From the NCBI GenBank assembly GCA_007922305.1, contig ML677472.1, positions 1,059,814-1,123,813 of the forward strand: DNA of 64,000 nt, written 5' to 3'. Origin of the DNA: Dermatemys mawii (taxonomy: Eukaryota > Chordata > Testudines > Dermatemydidae). Each line of letters begins with the position of its first letter. Within the stretch, counting starts at the first letter, position 1. The notes below the pieces were generated by a model. That model saw only the letters and a list, made by a program, of their open reading frames with translations. It ran no database searches and was not told the origin of the DNA. Shown piece by piece: positions 11,300 through 21,561 of the stretch. The translations under genes were made by a program, and so were the position numbers.

Positions 11300-12536
11300 T
11301 GGAGCCTGAACTGCTGCGGAATATGCTGACAAGTTTCGCCAGCACATCACGTTTGGCAGTCGAGCTACTTCTTAAGGTTCAAACTGACAGTGAGGAGTCT
11401 GACAGTGATAGTGACTTGCACAACGCATATGACACGAGACTGCTTGTGTCATTCATGGAAATGCTCATCACCATGGAACCTGCTTTTGGGCTCAGGAAAC
11501 AAACACTGAGTAGTGGGATCGCATCGTCATGCAAGTCTGGGATGATGAGCAGTGGCTGCAGAACTTTTGGATGAGAAAAGCCACTTTCATGGAACTGTGT
11601 GAGGAGCTCACCCGTACCCTGCGGCATAAGGACATGAGAATGAGAGCTGCCCTGACAGTGGAGAAGTGGGTGCCTCTTGCAGTCTGGAAGCTGGCCACTC
11701 CAGATAGCTACCAATCAGTCACTAACCAGTTTGGAATGGGAAAGTCGACCGTTGGAATAGTGTTGATGCAAGTTTGCAGGGCCATTAATCACATCCTGCC
11801 CAGAAGAAGCATGACTCTGGGTACGTGCGTGACATTGTGGCTGGATTGCACAAATGGGTTTCCATAACTGCAGAGGGGCAATAGATGGGAAGCATTTTCC
11901 TAGCTGGCACCAGATCACCTACCTTCTGAGTACGTTAATTGGAAGGGGTACTTCCCTATGATTCTCCAGGCGCTTGTAGATCACCGTGGGCATTTCATTG
12001 ACATTAACGCAGGCTGGCCTGGAAAGGTGCATGATGCATGCCTCTTTCAGAACACTGGCCTGTTAAGGAAGCTGCAAGCCAGGAATTTTTCCCCAGACCA
12101 GAAGAGCACCGTAGGGGAAGTCGAAATGCCTATTGTGATCCTTGGAGACCCCACTTACCCTTTAATGCTGTGGCTCATGGAACACTACACAGGGAGCCTT
12201 GACAGCATCAAGGAACGTTTGAACTAGAGGCTGAGCTAGTGCCAGTTGACTGTGGAGTGTGCTTTTGGCCATTTAAAGGGCCGCTGGTGCTCTCTGTATG
12301 GGAAGCTGGACTTGGCTGATGACAGCATCCCCATGGTTATATCTGCCTGCTGTACCCTCCATAGTATTTGTGAAGGGAAGGGTGGAAGCTTCACTCAAGC
12401 ATGGAACTTGGAGGTTCAACATCTGGATGCTGAATTTGAACAGCCAGAAAGCAGGGCTATTAGAGGGGCCCAGTGTAGGGCTGCAAGGATTAGGGATGCC
12501 TTGAGGGAGCAATTTCAGGCTGAAAGCCACCAGTAA
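11300..12536 (+). pseudogene. Harbinger transposase pseudogene, copy 1
   Basis: The frame opens at MEPELLRNMLTSF (11300) and moves between frames near 11530, 11880 and 12230. Recognisable parts are the helical DNA-binding region (MRKATFMELCEELT; NQFGMGKSTVGIVL), the DDE segment HFIDINAGWPGKVHDACLF with the second catalytic D in VHDA, and VECAFGHLKGRW with the catalytic E. The first D region (usually near DGTH) is destroyed around 11870-11900. Harbinger transposases cut and paste DNA into TWA target sites. At least three frame disruptions make this copy dead. Confidence 0.85.
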
Positions 12537-12979
12537 CATCTGGTGCCCTGCACGGGAGTGAAGTGCAGTCGTTCCAATGCTAGTAAGAATCTGTGTTTCC
12601 TACCCTGACTTGCAGTGCCTGTTGCTTTCCTGGGCTAAGGTATCTTCTGCTTTATGCACTAATAAAGTTTGTTTTCAAAGCCAAAAAATCCATTTTAAAA
12701 AGAAAATTCAGTTATTGAAAAAATACACAACTGCTTGGGATACAGAAAGGGCAAGGGGGTGGGGTGGGGAACGGTTCACTGCTATCATACTCTGGAATCC
12801 TATCTGGAGTGCTATGCAATAAGTGCTGTACTTCAGGATGGCTATAATGCATGGTGATAGGGGTTGAGTGCAGTGGATAAGGGGCGTAGTTGTCATGGCT
12901 GAGTGGTGAAGCTACTGATGTTGGAGGCAGCTGGGGGCAGTAAGAACCCAGATGTTGAGGAAACTGGGTAGGAGAAGAA

Positions 12980-13145
12980 TCAGAGGGGTAGCCATGTTAG
13001 TCTGGAATTGCAGAAGTGACAAAGAGTCCTGTGGCACCTTAAAGACTAACTAAAGTATTAGAGCATAAGCTTTCGTGGGCTAATACCCACTTCATCGGAT
13101 GCATGCATCCGACTAAGTGGGTATTAACCCATGAAAGCTTATTCT
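12980..13145. mobile_element. Penelope-like 3' ends in head-to-head palindrome with hammerhead remnant
   Basis: 12980-13100 on minus reads as a 3' end (GTTAGTCTTTAAGGTGCCAC, then AGACTAACATGGCTACCCCT). 13101-13145 is an inverted second copy, joined at GGATGCATGCATCC. On minus, 13098 down to 13071 reads CCGATGA, then a GTGGG/CCCAC hairpin with a TATTAG loop, then GAAA. That is the hammerhead ribozyme core CUGAUGA-stem II-GAAA with one substitution. Hammerheads in Penelope-like elements are established; assigning this repeat to that group is inference from the motif. Confidence 0.6.
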
Positions 13146-13400
13146 GGGTAGGAGAAGACATGAAGGTGCAAGGGAAAGAATTTTGGGACAAGAGTTGGAG
13201 GGGAGGGCGAGTGCGGTAGTGCTCCGCCTGCATGGAGATTAGCGCCTCGCTAGAGTCCACTTGCCGCTCCATTATGCTGATCAGCCAATCCGTGCTTTGC
13301 TGCCAGAGCACCGCGTTTTACTGCCGGCAATCCTCATTCTTCTGGCGGATCCTCCTTTCACTCTCCCTTCACTCCTGTGCCTTTTCATTCGCATTTAGAG
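13139..13400 (-). pseudogene. Harbinger second ORF (Myb/SANT-like) C-terminal remnant, copy 1
   Basis: Minus-strand codons include WLISIMERQVDSSEALISMQ followed by a proline-rich tail. The same segment occurs on plus at 13829-14041 as IMEQQVDSIQALLAMQ. Shared coiled-coil-like C-terminus and convergent position relative to the transposase indicate the accessory DNA-binding ORF of Harbinger elements. The Myb-like N-terminus is not seen. Confidence 0.5.
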
Positions 13401-13828
13401 ACTACAGAAACACAGAGGACAGTACAGCCATGAAACAATCAGTCCCCCTTGACCCTGTGCTTACTCACCATTTTGGGGCTCCCATGGGTTATGTGTGCTC
13501 ACTTTGGGACTGGCAAATTATGCTATTGCGTGGACTCTGCTTGCCCTTACATATGGGGGAATCATTGCTCTGTCTGGTGTGAACAATGCTGCATCAGTTA
13601 AGTGTTGCATTTTGCCTTTGCAAATGGAAACTTGAGATCTCAGCAATTGGTCTTATCACTGGCCAAGAGACTGACAAGAATCAGGAAGCGGCCGCATAGA
13701 AGCAAAGAAAACATCCTGCATGAAATAATGCAGCAGTCTAGAATCTAAACGAGAATCTAAAGGCACAGGAGTGGAGGGAGAATGAAAGGAGGATCCACCA
13801 GCAGAATGAGGAGTGCTGGCAGAAAAAT

Positions 13829-14041
13829 GTGGTGCTCTGGCAGCAAACAAGCATAATGGAGCAGCAAGTGGACTCTATCCAGGCACTATTAGCCATGCAG
13901 TCAGAGTACTACCACGCTCACCTTCCAACAGCTCTTGTCCCAAAACTCTTTCCCTTGTGCCCCCATGTCACCTCCAACCCACTTTCCCCAACACCTGGGT
14001 TCTTACCACCCCCAGCTGCCTCCCACACCTGTAGCGTGTAG
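13829..14041 (+). pseudogene. Harbinger second ORF (Myb/SANT-like) C-terminal remnant, copy 2
   Basis: A 70-codon frame contains WQQTSIMEQQVDSIQALLAM, then a proline-rich end (PTPGFLPPPAASHTC). It is the mirror partner of the minus-strand remnant at 13139-13400. The residual upstream part at about 13690-13828 (AGGATCCACCAGCAGAATGA) belongs to the same ORF but is out of frame. Confidence 0.5.
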
Positions 14042-15490
14042 CCTATAGAACTAACCTGCTTACTTTTGTGTGTGTGTGTATATATATACATATATATATA
14101 TATCTCCTTAGAGTTTTAAGTATTTGATTTATTGTAATAGGTTTATAAGTTTGTATTAAAGTAAATTTGCCTGTAGTGCAAGAAACCTAAAGGCCACATC
14201 CTGTATGTTAAGCTAAGGCAAAGTTAGCACATCTATATTAAGGCCTTTTACCAAGAAAGTAAAGTTGACCTTCAGCTTGTTACCTAAATAGATAAGTACC
14301 CATGCCTATGTCTATGACCTTTTATCTAGACCAACAGACATTGGAGAATGGCATAGGGGTTTTTTGAATGTTGTAGCCGCAGACTTAACAGGTACACCAC
14401 AAGGAAACTTATGTGCATGTGTACGTATCATCAATAAGCACAAACATACTAACCTATGGAGTAAGCATACCCTAACATTTTGTGGGTGAGGAATGAAATT
14501 TTGGCATAGGAGGAAGGATTTTCAGTGCTTGTGCCCTATAGAAGAAGGGACCCACCTCACTAGAGCACTTTACTTCGCTCTGTTCTATCATTCTCACTTA
14601 CTCTATCTTAGGGTACAGCTACACTACCTGCCGGATTGGCAGGTAGCGCTTGATGTATCAGGGATCGATTTATCGCATCTCCACCTTGGCAGGAAGAATA
14701 AGCAGAGTCAGCGGGGAGCAGCCATGGTCGACCTGCAGCTGTGGGGACAGCCAGGTAAGTCGAACTAAGATACTTCGACTTCAGCTACATGAATAGTGTA
14801 GCTGAAGTTGTGTATTTCAGTTCGAATCCCCCAACCAGTGTAGCCCTGGCCTTACTTATGTTCACTCACTCTATCTACAATGCCTACTGCTATTAGCAGG
14901 CTATACTTGTTCTTCTTAAACTTTAAGTTTCAAGGGAACTAGGCTAAGCTTGATTTCCTGAAGTTTTATTCTTAGTTTATTAGGTTTTCATTTTAAGTTT
15001 AAGTTAATCAAGTAAACCCTAGTCAGCTTTGAGAGCTCTTAGCTTTTTCTAAGCACTGCAATCCCTCACTCAGGAATTGAGACACCTGTACCGCATGGCT
15101 AGTCCTGTGTCTCTTACCACCAAGTTATCAAGGGAGGGTGTGAGTATATTAACCAACCTTTGTTGCATGTAATATTGTATTGGCATATGTTTGATATTTT
15201 TGATATTTGAATAGCAGTAATGCCATTGTAACTTCGTAACTCTGGTATTTTACCATTTACTTCACTGATTTTAATAAAAAGGTCTTTATGACTATATCTG
15301 TCTCAGTGTGAGCTTCCTGTCATATGCCCGAGGGTCCTTTGTAAATTCTGTGGAGCCTGATTCGGGACAAGAACTTTTATGTTCAGATTAAATAGATAGG
15401 CGAGCCTAAAACCCATACTATTAATAATAAATTATTAACAATGTTAATAAAATAAATAAAATTAAATTACTGTTATTAGCATGCCCTAAA
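14042..15490. other. Insertion between parts of Harbinger copy 2, mostly unrecognised
   Basis: It starts with a (TG)n(TA)n microsatellite at about 14067-14103 and contains the MITE at 14609-14850. The rest, including a segment with AATAAA near 15275, has no recognised coding potential. Confidence 0.4.
14609..14850. mobile_element. Harbinger-type MITE with TTA flanks
   Basis: The left end GGGTACAGCTACACTACC and the right end CCAGTGTAGCCCTGGCC are imperfect inverted repeats sharing the CTACACT core. TTA sits immediately outside both ends, fitting the TWA target duplication of PIF/Harbinger. There is no coding capacity. Internal sequence contains TCGA-rich hairpin blocks (CGACTTCAGCTAC). Confidence 0.6.
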
Positions 15491-15899
15491 TCAAGCTACA
15501 AGCTTCACCACCCAGCCATGAAAACTATGACCCTTATCCACTCCACTCAGCCCCCATCACCAAGCCTTATAGCTAGCCGGAAGTGCAGCACTCGTTGCAT
15601 AGCACTCCAGACAGGAAGGCTGAGTATAATAACAGGACATACACAAACCTGTGATTGTACCATTCTCCACCCCACCCCCTGCCCTTTCTGTATCCCAAGC
15701 AGTTGTGGGGTTTTTTTTAATACATGAATTTTCTTTTCAATAAATTGATTTTTTGGCTTTGAAAACATACTTTATTAGTGCATAAAGTAGATACCTTAGC
15801 TCAGGAAAGCAACAGACACTGCAAGTCAGGGTAGGAAACACAGATTCCTACTAACATTGGAACCACTGCACTTCACTCCCGTGAAGAAAACCAGATATT

Positions 15900-16920
15900 A
15901 CTGGTGGCTTTCAGCCTGAAATTGCTCCCTCAGGCATCCCTAATCCTTGCAGCCCTACACTGGGCCCCTCTAATAGCCCTGCTCTCTGGCTGTTCAAATT
16001 CAGCATCCAGATATTGAACCTCCAAGTTCCATGCTTGAGTGAAGCTTTCACCCTTTCCTTCACAAAAGTTATGAAGGGTACAGCACATGGTATAAACACA
16101 GGGATGCTGTCATCGGCCAAGTCCAGCTTCCCATACAGAGAGCACCAGCAGCCCTTTAAATGGCCAAAAGCACACTTTGCAGTCATTCTGCACCAGATCA
16201 GCCTGTTGTTGAACCACTCATTTCTGCTGTCAAGGCTTCCTGCGTAGGGTTTCATGAGCCACTGCATTAAAGGTACACGGAATCTCCAAGGATCACAATA
16301 GGCATTTTAACTTCCTCTATGGTGATCTTCTGGTCTGGAAAAAGGGTCCCGGCTTGCAGCTTCCTGAACAGGCCAGTGTTTTGAAAGATGCATGCATCAT
16401 GCACCTTTCCAGGCTAGCCTGCATTAATGTCAATGAAACACCCACAATGATCCACAAGCACCTGGAGAACCATAGAGAAATCCCTCTTCCAATTAACGTA
16501 CTTGAAGGTGAGGTGCGCTGGTGCCAGAATTGGACTATGCTTCCCATCTGTCACCCCTCCGCAGTTAGGGAAACCCATTTGTGCAAAGCCAGCCACAATA
16601 TCATGCACGTTACCCCAAGTCATGCTTCTTCTGTGCAGGATGCGATTAATGGCCCTGCAAACTTGCATCAACACAATTCCAACTGTCGACTTTTCCACTC
16701 CGAACTGGTTAGTGACCAATCCATTGCTGCCTGGAGTTGCCAGCTTCCAGATTGCAAGAGCCACCCACTTTTCTACCGCCAGGGCAGCTTTCATTCTCAT
16801 GTCCTTATGCCACAGGGTGTGGGTGAGCTCCTCACACAATCCCATGAAAGTGGCTTTTCTCATTGAAAGTTCTGCAGCCACTGCTCATCATCCCAAACAT
16901 GCATGACAATGTGATCCCAC
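15900..16920 (-). pseudogene. Harbinger transposase pseudogene, copy 2
   Basis: Minus-strand frames give MRKATFMGLCEELTHTLWHK, NQFGVEKSTVGIVLMQVC, GFPNCGGVTDGKHSPILAPA (first catalytic D in the TDGKH context), then the INAG...VHDA region and CAFGHLKGCWCSLYGKLDL (16267-15911). The order is that of an intact Harbinger transposase but with frame changes near 16414 and 16270. It keeps the first-D block that copy 1 has lost. Confidence 0.85.
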
Positions 16921-17395
16921 CACTCAGTGCTTTTTTCCCGAGCCGAAAAGTGGTGTTCCACAGTGGTGTGCATGTCTGTGAATGCCACAAGCAATCTTGC
17001 GTCATATGCGTAACTTAAGTTGATATCATCGTCAGAGTCCTCCTGTCAGTTTGGATCTTAAGGAGTAACTCAACTGCCAAATGTGATGTGCTGGCATGTT
17101 CCTCAGCAGTTCGGGCTCTATTCCTACAGACCGATAGGGAAGACAGAGTGTGCTGCACAAAAAACGTTGAAAGATAATGCCAAATGTGGATGGAAGCACA
17201 GGGATGCAAACCAATGCATCACGGGGCATTGGGACAGGATGCCCAGAACGCCCCACCTCGCCCCCCGACCCCCTTCCTACAAGCCACAGCATCATAATGG
17301 GAAGAGGTGCTCTGTGGGATAGCAGTCCATAATACATCATTCCCAACGCTGCTTCAAGTGTTGCAAATGTGGCCACGCCAGTGTGCTTGCAGTTT

Positions 17396-18679
17396 TCAAC
17401 AGCACTTTGGCCAGTCACAAAACTGGTTCTCAAGGCTTCTCTGAGGCACAGCACCTCCTGGTGTGCTCTTCTACTTGCCCTGGTGTCTGGCTGCTCGTAA
17501 TTAGTCGACAGGCGATTTGCCTCTGCCTCCCACCCCGCCATAAACATCTTCCCCTTGTTCTCACAGAGATTGTGGAGTGCACAGCAAGCAGCAATAACAA
17601 TGGGTATATTTCTTTTGCTGAAGTCTGAGCGAGTCAGTAACATGTGCCAGTGCGCCTTTAGACAGCCAAATGCGCACTCTACCACCATTCTGCACTTGCT
17701 CAGCTTATAGTTGAATGCTTCTGACTCCTGTCCAGGGTGCCTGTGTATGGCTTCATAAGCCAGGGCATTAAGGGGCAGGATGGGTCCCCAAGGATCGGCA
17801 TTTCAACACCCCTCCCCCCGTAATTTTCTGGTCTGGGAAGAAAGTCCTTTGCTCCAGCTGTCTAGCAATCCTAGAGTTCTTGAATACACGAGCATCATGA
17901 ACCCTTCCCGGCCATCCTACGTAGATGTCGGTAAAACATCCCTTGTGGTCAACCAGTGTTTGCATGACCATTGAAAAGTACCCCTTGAGGTTTATGTACT
18001 GTCTGCCCTCATTGTCTGGTGCCAAGATGGGGCTATAGATGGGACTCATATCCCTACCACAATTAGGGAATCCCATTGCAGCAAAGCCATCTACTGTAGC
18101 CTGCACGTTTCCCAGCGACACAACCCTGTATAGCAGCAGATCAATGATTGCCCTGGCTACTTGCATCACAACAGCCCCCACTGTAGATTTACCCACTCCA
18201 AATTGGTTCCCAACTGACTGGTAGCTGTCTGGCGTTGCAGGCTTCAAAAGGGCTGTTGCCACTCGCTCCTAAACTGTGAGGGCTGCTCTCATTTTGGTAT
18301 TCTTGTGCTGGAGGGCAGGGGAAAGCAAGTCACAAAGTTCCATGAACGTGCCCTTACGCATGCGAAAGTTTCTGAGCCACTCCGAGTCATCCCAGACCTG
18401 CAGCACTATGTGATCCCACCAGTCAGTGCTTGTTTCCCGGGCCCAGAATTGGTGTTCCATAGCATGAGCCTGCCCCATTGCCACCAAAATGTCCAGATTG
18501 TCAGACCCCCTACTTTCAAAAAAGTCAGTGTCCATGTCCTCATCACTGTCGTCACTCTCCTGATACCGCAGTTGTCTCCTGATCGCCTTCTTGTGCATAT
18601 AATGCAGCATAAACTCCACAACAATGCCCAAGGTGTTCACCACGACCATTACTGCAGCGATGACCTGAGCAGGCTCCAT
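17396..18679 (-). pseudogene. Harbinger transposase pseudogene, copy 3 (nearly full length)
   Basis: It starts MEPAQVIAAVMVVVNTLG at 18679 and reads open to a TAG at about 18267, continuing in the same frame with the NQFGVGKSTVGAVVMQVARA helix-turn-helix-like block, the MGFPNCGRDMSP block where the first catalytic D motif has decayed, WPGRVHDARVF (second D), and, after a frameshift near 17780, VECAFGCLKAHW (catalytic E) and CALHNLCENKG. One stop plus one frameshift inactivate it. The final frame runs across the junction into copy 2 sequence. Confidence 0.88.
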
Positions 18680-19015
18680 GCTTGGACTGCTATGGCGTCA
18701 GTGCGGAAAAAGGGCACAAAATAATTGTCTGCAATTGTTTTCACGGCGGGAAGGGCACTGCAAGGGGTTGGTTAGGGAACTGAGAGATAGCTACCCACAG
18801 TGCACCGCTTGAAATGGCATCTGCTTGGGACTCTGGGAACTGTGGGATAGCTGCCCACAGTGCACCACTTGCTATGTTGACGCTTGCCACGGTAGTGTGG
18901 ACGAATGCTGCCGACTTGCTGTGTTTTGTGGGGATGCACAAAATCAACTTTATACAGTCTACTTCCAAAAATCAACTGCAAGGTAATCGACCTAATTTCA
19001 TAGTGAAGACATACC
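17396..19015 (-). mobile_element. PIF/Harbinger transposon, copy 3 (different subfamily)
   Basis: The minus-strand 5' end lies near 19015 (GAGGGTATGTCTTCACTATG). The transposase follows at 18679-17400. At about 17395 its 3' part is cut and joined to copy 2, so the 3' terminus is missing. Its terminus and protein differ clearly from copies 1 and 2. Confidence 0.7.
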
Positions 19016-19079
19016 CTCGGTTTAAGCTAGATTGTACCTGTCCTAAATCAGTTCTTCCCTGGAAATTGCCAACCCTGGT

Positions 19080-19860
19080 AAAGAGGTGGTTTTACCTCTG
19101 TACATGGCATTGTTGAAATAAGTACTAGAATACCGTATCCAGTTCTGGAGTCCACATATTTTAAAGTGATGTTGGAGAATTGGAGAGGCTGCAGAGAAGA
19201 GCCACAGATTTGAGAGCTGGAGAAAATGCCTTACAGTGAGAGATTTATCAGTGAGAGAGCTTATCAAAAAAGAAGACTGAGTGGTGATTTGATTATGGTG
19301 GATAAGTACCTTCACATGGAAAAAATGCTGGTGCTGAAGGGCTCTTTAATTTAGAGAAAGACAGAGCAAGAAACAATGGCTAGAAGCTGAAGCCAGACAA
19401 ACAAATTAGAAATAAGGCACAAAATTGTAACAGTGAGGGTGATTAACCACTAGAATAAATTACCAGTGGTAGATTCTCATCCCATATCAGCACTGGATAC
19501 CCGTCTAGAAGAAATGCTTTAACCAAACACCAGCTACTGGGCTCAATACAGGGATCTGTGGATGAAACTGAATGGTCTGTTACATACAGTGGTCAGTCTA
19601 GATCAGTGGTTCTCAAACTTTTGTACTGGTGATCATTTTCACATAGCCAGCCTCTGAGTGTGACCCCCGCCACTTTTTAAAATATATTTAGCACCATTAT
19701 AAATGCTGGAGGCAAAGTGGGGTTTGGGGTGGAGGCTGACAGCTTGCAACCCCCTATGTAATAACCTCACGACCCCATGAGGAGTCCTGACCCTCACTTT
19801 AAGAACCCCTGGTCTAGATGATCTAAGGCCTGTTATGAGGCTTTATGTATCTATGACACA
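19080..19860 (+). mobile_element. CR1-type LINE 3' fragment, interrupted by a hAT MITE
   Basis: The ORF2 C-terminal remnant (CCGTATCCAGTTCTGGAGTC, then GAGAAGAGCCACAGA, GGTGATTTGATTATGG) runs to 19603 and resumes after 19811 with GTCTAGATGATCTAAGGCCT and ATGTATCTATGA, a CR1 tail. The copy is in the region just upstream of the first visible FAM131B exon. Confidence 0.65.
19604..19811. mobile_element. hAT-type MITE with perfect 8-bp target duplication
   Basis: The element begins CAGTGGTTCTCAAACTTTTG and ends TTTAAGAACCCCTG. The flanks are identical, GTCTAGAT at 19596-19603 and 19812-19819. CAGTGGTTCTCA ends and 8-bp duplications are classical for hAT elements. At 208 bp it has no coding capacity. 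Confidence 0.88.
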
Positions 19861-19957
19861 CACTCCTTCCTTTGCTGAACTCTGATGTAAAACCCCTTAT
19901 AGCACTATTTAAAATGATGGAAGCAAGAAATCCTGATTGGATGTTGTATCCCTGCAG

Positions 19958-20067
19958 GAAATGAGGTGATTGCAGTGGATTGGAAGGGATTGAAAGATGT
20001 GGACCAGATCAATATGGACAGCACCAGCTCATTGCATGGCAGCAGCATCCACCGACCCTCCACTGAG
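19958..20067 (+). CDS. FAM131B: FAM131B coding exon (first one visible)
   Basis: This 110-nt exon sits between a CAG acceptor (19955-19957) and a GTGAGT donor (20068). It reads (G)NEVIAVDWKGLKDVDQINMD and then STSSLHGSSIHRPSTE. The same words occur in mammalian FAM131B, differing mainly at S/I in SS(I/L)HRP. It begins with the last two bases of a glycine codon, so at least one upstream coding exon exists; I could not find it in the window. FAM131 proteins are a small vertebrate family of unknown biochemical function. FAM131B is best known for brain expression and as a BRAF fusion partner in pilocytic astrocytoma. An internal ATG (INMDSTSS) could serve as start for a shorter isoform. Confidence 0.96.
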
Positions 20068-20215
20068 GTGAGTGCCCTTCCTATGCCTAAGGAGAAGACT
20101 AGAAAGTCTCGACCCCACTTACTACATATAAAGGGTCTGGGTCACCAACTTCAGCTGGGAAAAGTGCAAAAGTCTTACTTGCACTAAAGACTTTGGGACA
20201 TCAATTTTCAGAAGT

Positions 20216-20386
20216 ATCGGGGGGTAGCCATGTTAGTCTGTATCCACAAAAAACAAGGAGTCTGGTGGCACCTTAAAGACTAACAGATTTATTTGGGCGT
20301 AAACTTTTATGGGTAAAAAACCCACATGCTTATGCCCAAATTAATCTGTTAGTCCTTAAAATGATACCAGATTCCTTGTTAATTTT
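20216..20386. mobile_element. Penelope-like 3' ends, second head-to-head pair, FAM131B intron
   Basis: The left half, on minus, reads AACAGATT-side through GTTAGTCTTTAAGGTGCCAC to AGACTAACATGGCTACCCCC. The right half (20326-20386) repeats it inverted and diverged (TTAATCTGTTAGTCCTTAAA). The GTGGG-TTTTTT-ACCCAT hairpin survives, but the CUGAUGA core is gone at the junction and GAAA has become AAAA, so no ribozyme remains. Confidence 0.55.
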
Positions 20387-20390
20387 CAGA

Positions 20391-21561
20391 AGTGAAAGCT
20401 CTGATTTTCAGTTCCTAGAGTAGAACATTAAAAGGTAGCTCAGAGTGAGTCTGAAAATCATTTCAGTCTGAATTTCTTGAGTGCTGGCTTAGGTGGGAGG
20501 CCCTGACATAGAACAGATCTACACTGTTGTGGGGAAAGAAAGTGCATTTTAGTCTCTCATTACATTTTTAGGGGATATTCATGGTTAAAGATCTGCTCTT
20601 AAATAATCGGGCAATATCTCCTGTGCTGATTCATTTCTTGTTTTGAATGATACAGCTTCTGTAATTTAATGCATATGAGTTTTCTGTTTCGTAATTCCAG
20701 TGCATGCAATCACAAGACCTTTCACGTTAAACAAAAAAGACCAGGGTTCTTTTAATTCAATAGCCATGCCACATTACTTTACAAAACACATACAATTTTA
20801 CACATTACAAAATAATGATATATAAGAATTGCATCTTGATTCAGCATTTCTTCAACTGTGGAGTGTAACTCCCAGAAACTCTTGTTTTAGGGAGTTGTGC
20901 CATGAAGAGGAGATGAGTAACTCCAGGAGATCCTCTGTGAACTAGCACTATGGTGGCAGAAGGGAAAACTTGGAACTGGTTTTCAGAAGGAAGATTGGCT
21001 TTCTGTGGGTCATTTAACCACTCCAGGAGTGAATGGTTTTGTAGCCTGTTACAGAACCATTTTCATCTGAAATATTCCAGTTTTCTAGATCCCCTCTGAG
21101 TGAGTCCAAGGGCGGTGCAATTCCCACAGAGCGTTACGCACTTGCTACTGCCTTGAAATAAGGACCTGACAAATTCATTCTCTTTGAAAGTATCTGACAC
21201 TGCTAGTGCACAATGTTCAGTGAAGGAAGGCAGTGTGAATGCAGGAGGTTCCTATCAGAGGGTTATATATTGTCTGTCTCTCTCTTTTTCCCTCTCTGTT
21301 TCTTTGTATATTCCCAATCCCTTATGTCATAAACCATGGCCGCATACATACAGACACCACAGAGATCAGGAGAGAATGAAGCCGGAACCTTCAGATCCAA
21401 AAGCACAAGCCCATACCACTTGAGCTAAAGGAGTAACTCCTTTATCTGTGAGTAAGTAGCAGACTGTTATAATCATTAGGACCAGCCACTAGCAAAATAC
21501 ATGGTCGCACACACTGCACCCAGGTGTTACATTAACATGTTCTCTTTCTTCTCTTCCATAG
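20391..21561. other. FAM131B intron, no recognised element
   Basis: No coding segment with conserved peptide was seen. The last 20 bases before the exon form a polypyrimidine tract (TTCTTCTCTTCCATAG). Confidence 0.5.

Larger units (their letters stand above)
10932..13420 (+). mobile_element. PIF/Harbinger transposon, copy 1 (plus strand)
   Basis: The left end reads GGGCCTTGGCTACACTTGCA, a Harbinger-like terminus. Inside are a broken transposase on plus (11300-12536), an AATAAA at about 12660, and a remnant of the second, convergent ORF on minus at 13139-13400. Two convergent genes, a DDE transposase and a Myb/SANT-like DNA-binding partner, are typical of this superfamily. A mirror-image copy follows at 13.7-17.4 kb. 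A Penelope-like 3' end pair is inserted at about 12980-13145. The right terminus was not identified. Confidence 0.7.
13690..17395 (-). mobile_element. PIF/Harbinger transposon, copy 2 (minus strand, mirror of copy 1)
   Basis: Transposase remnants run on minus from 16920 to 15900, followed by the same 3' segment as copy 1 (15500-15880, including the AATAAA complement at about 15770). The second-ORF remnant lies on plus at 13829-14041. About 1.45 kb of unrelated sequence (14042-15490) separates the two parts and includes a MITE. The outer 5' terminus is missing: homology to copy 1 begins about 100 bp inside its end and is fused at about 17395 to the third Harbinger copy. Confidence 0.65.
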
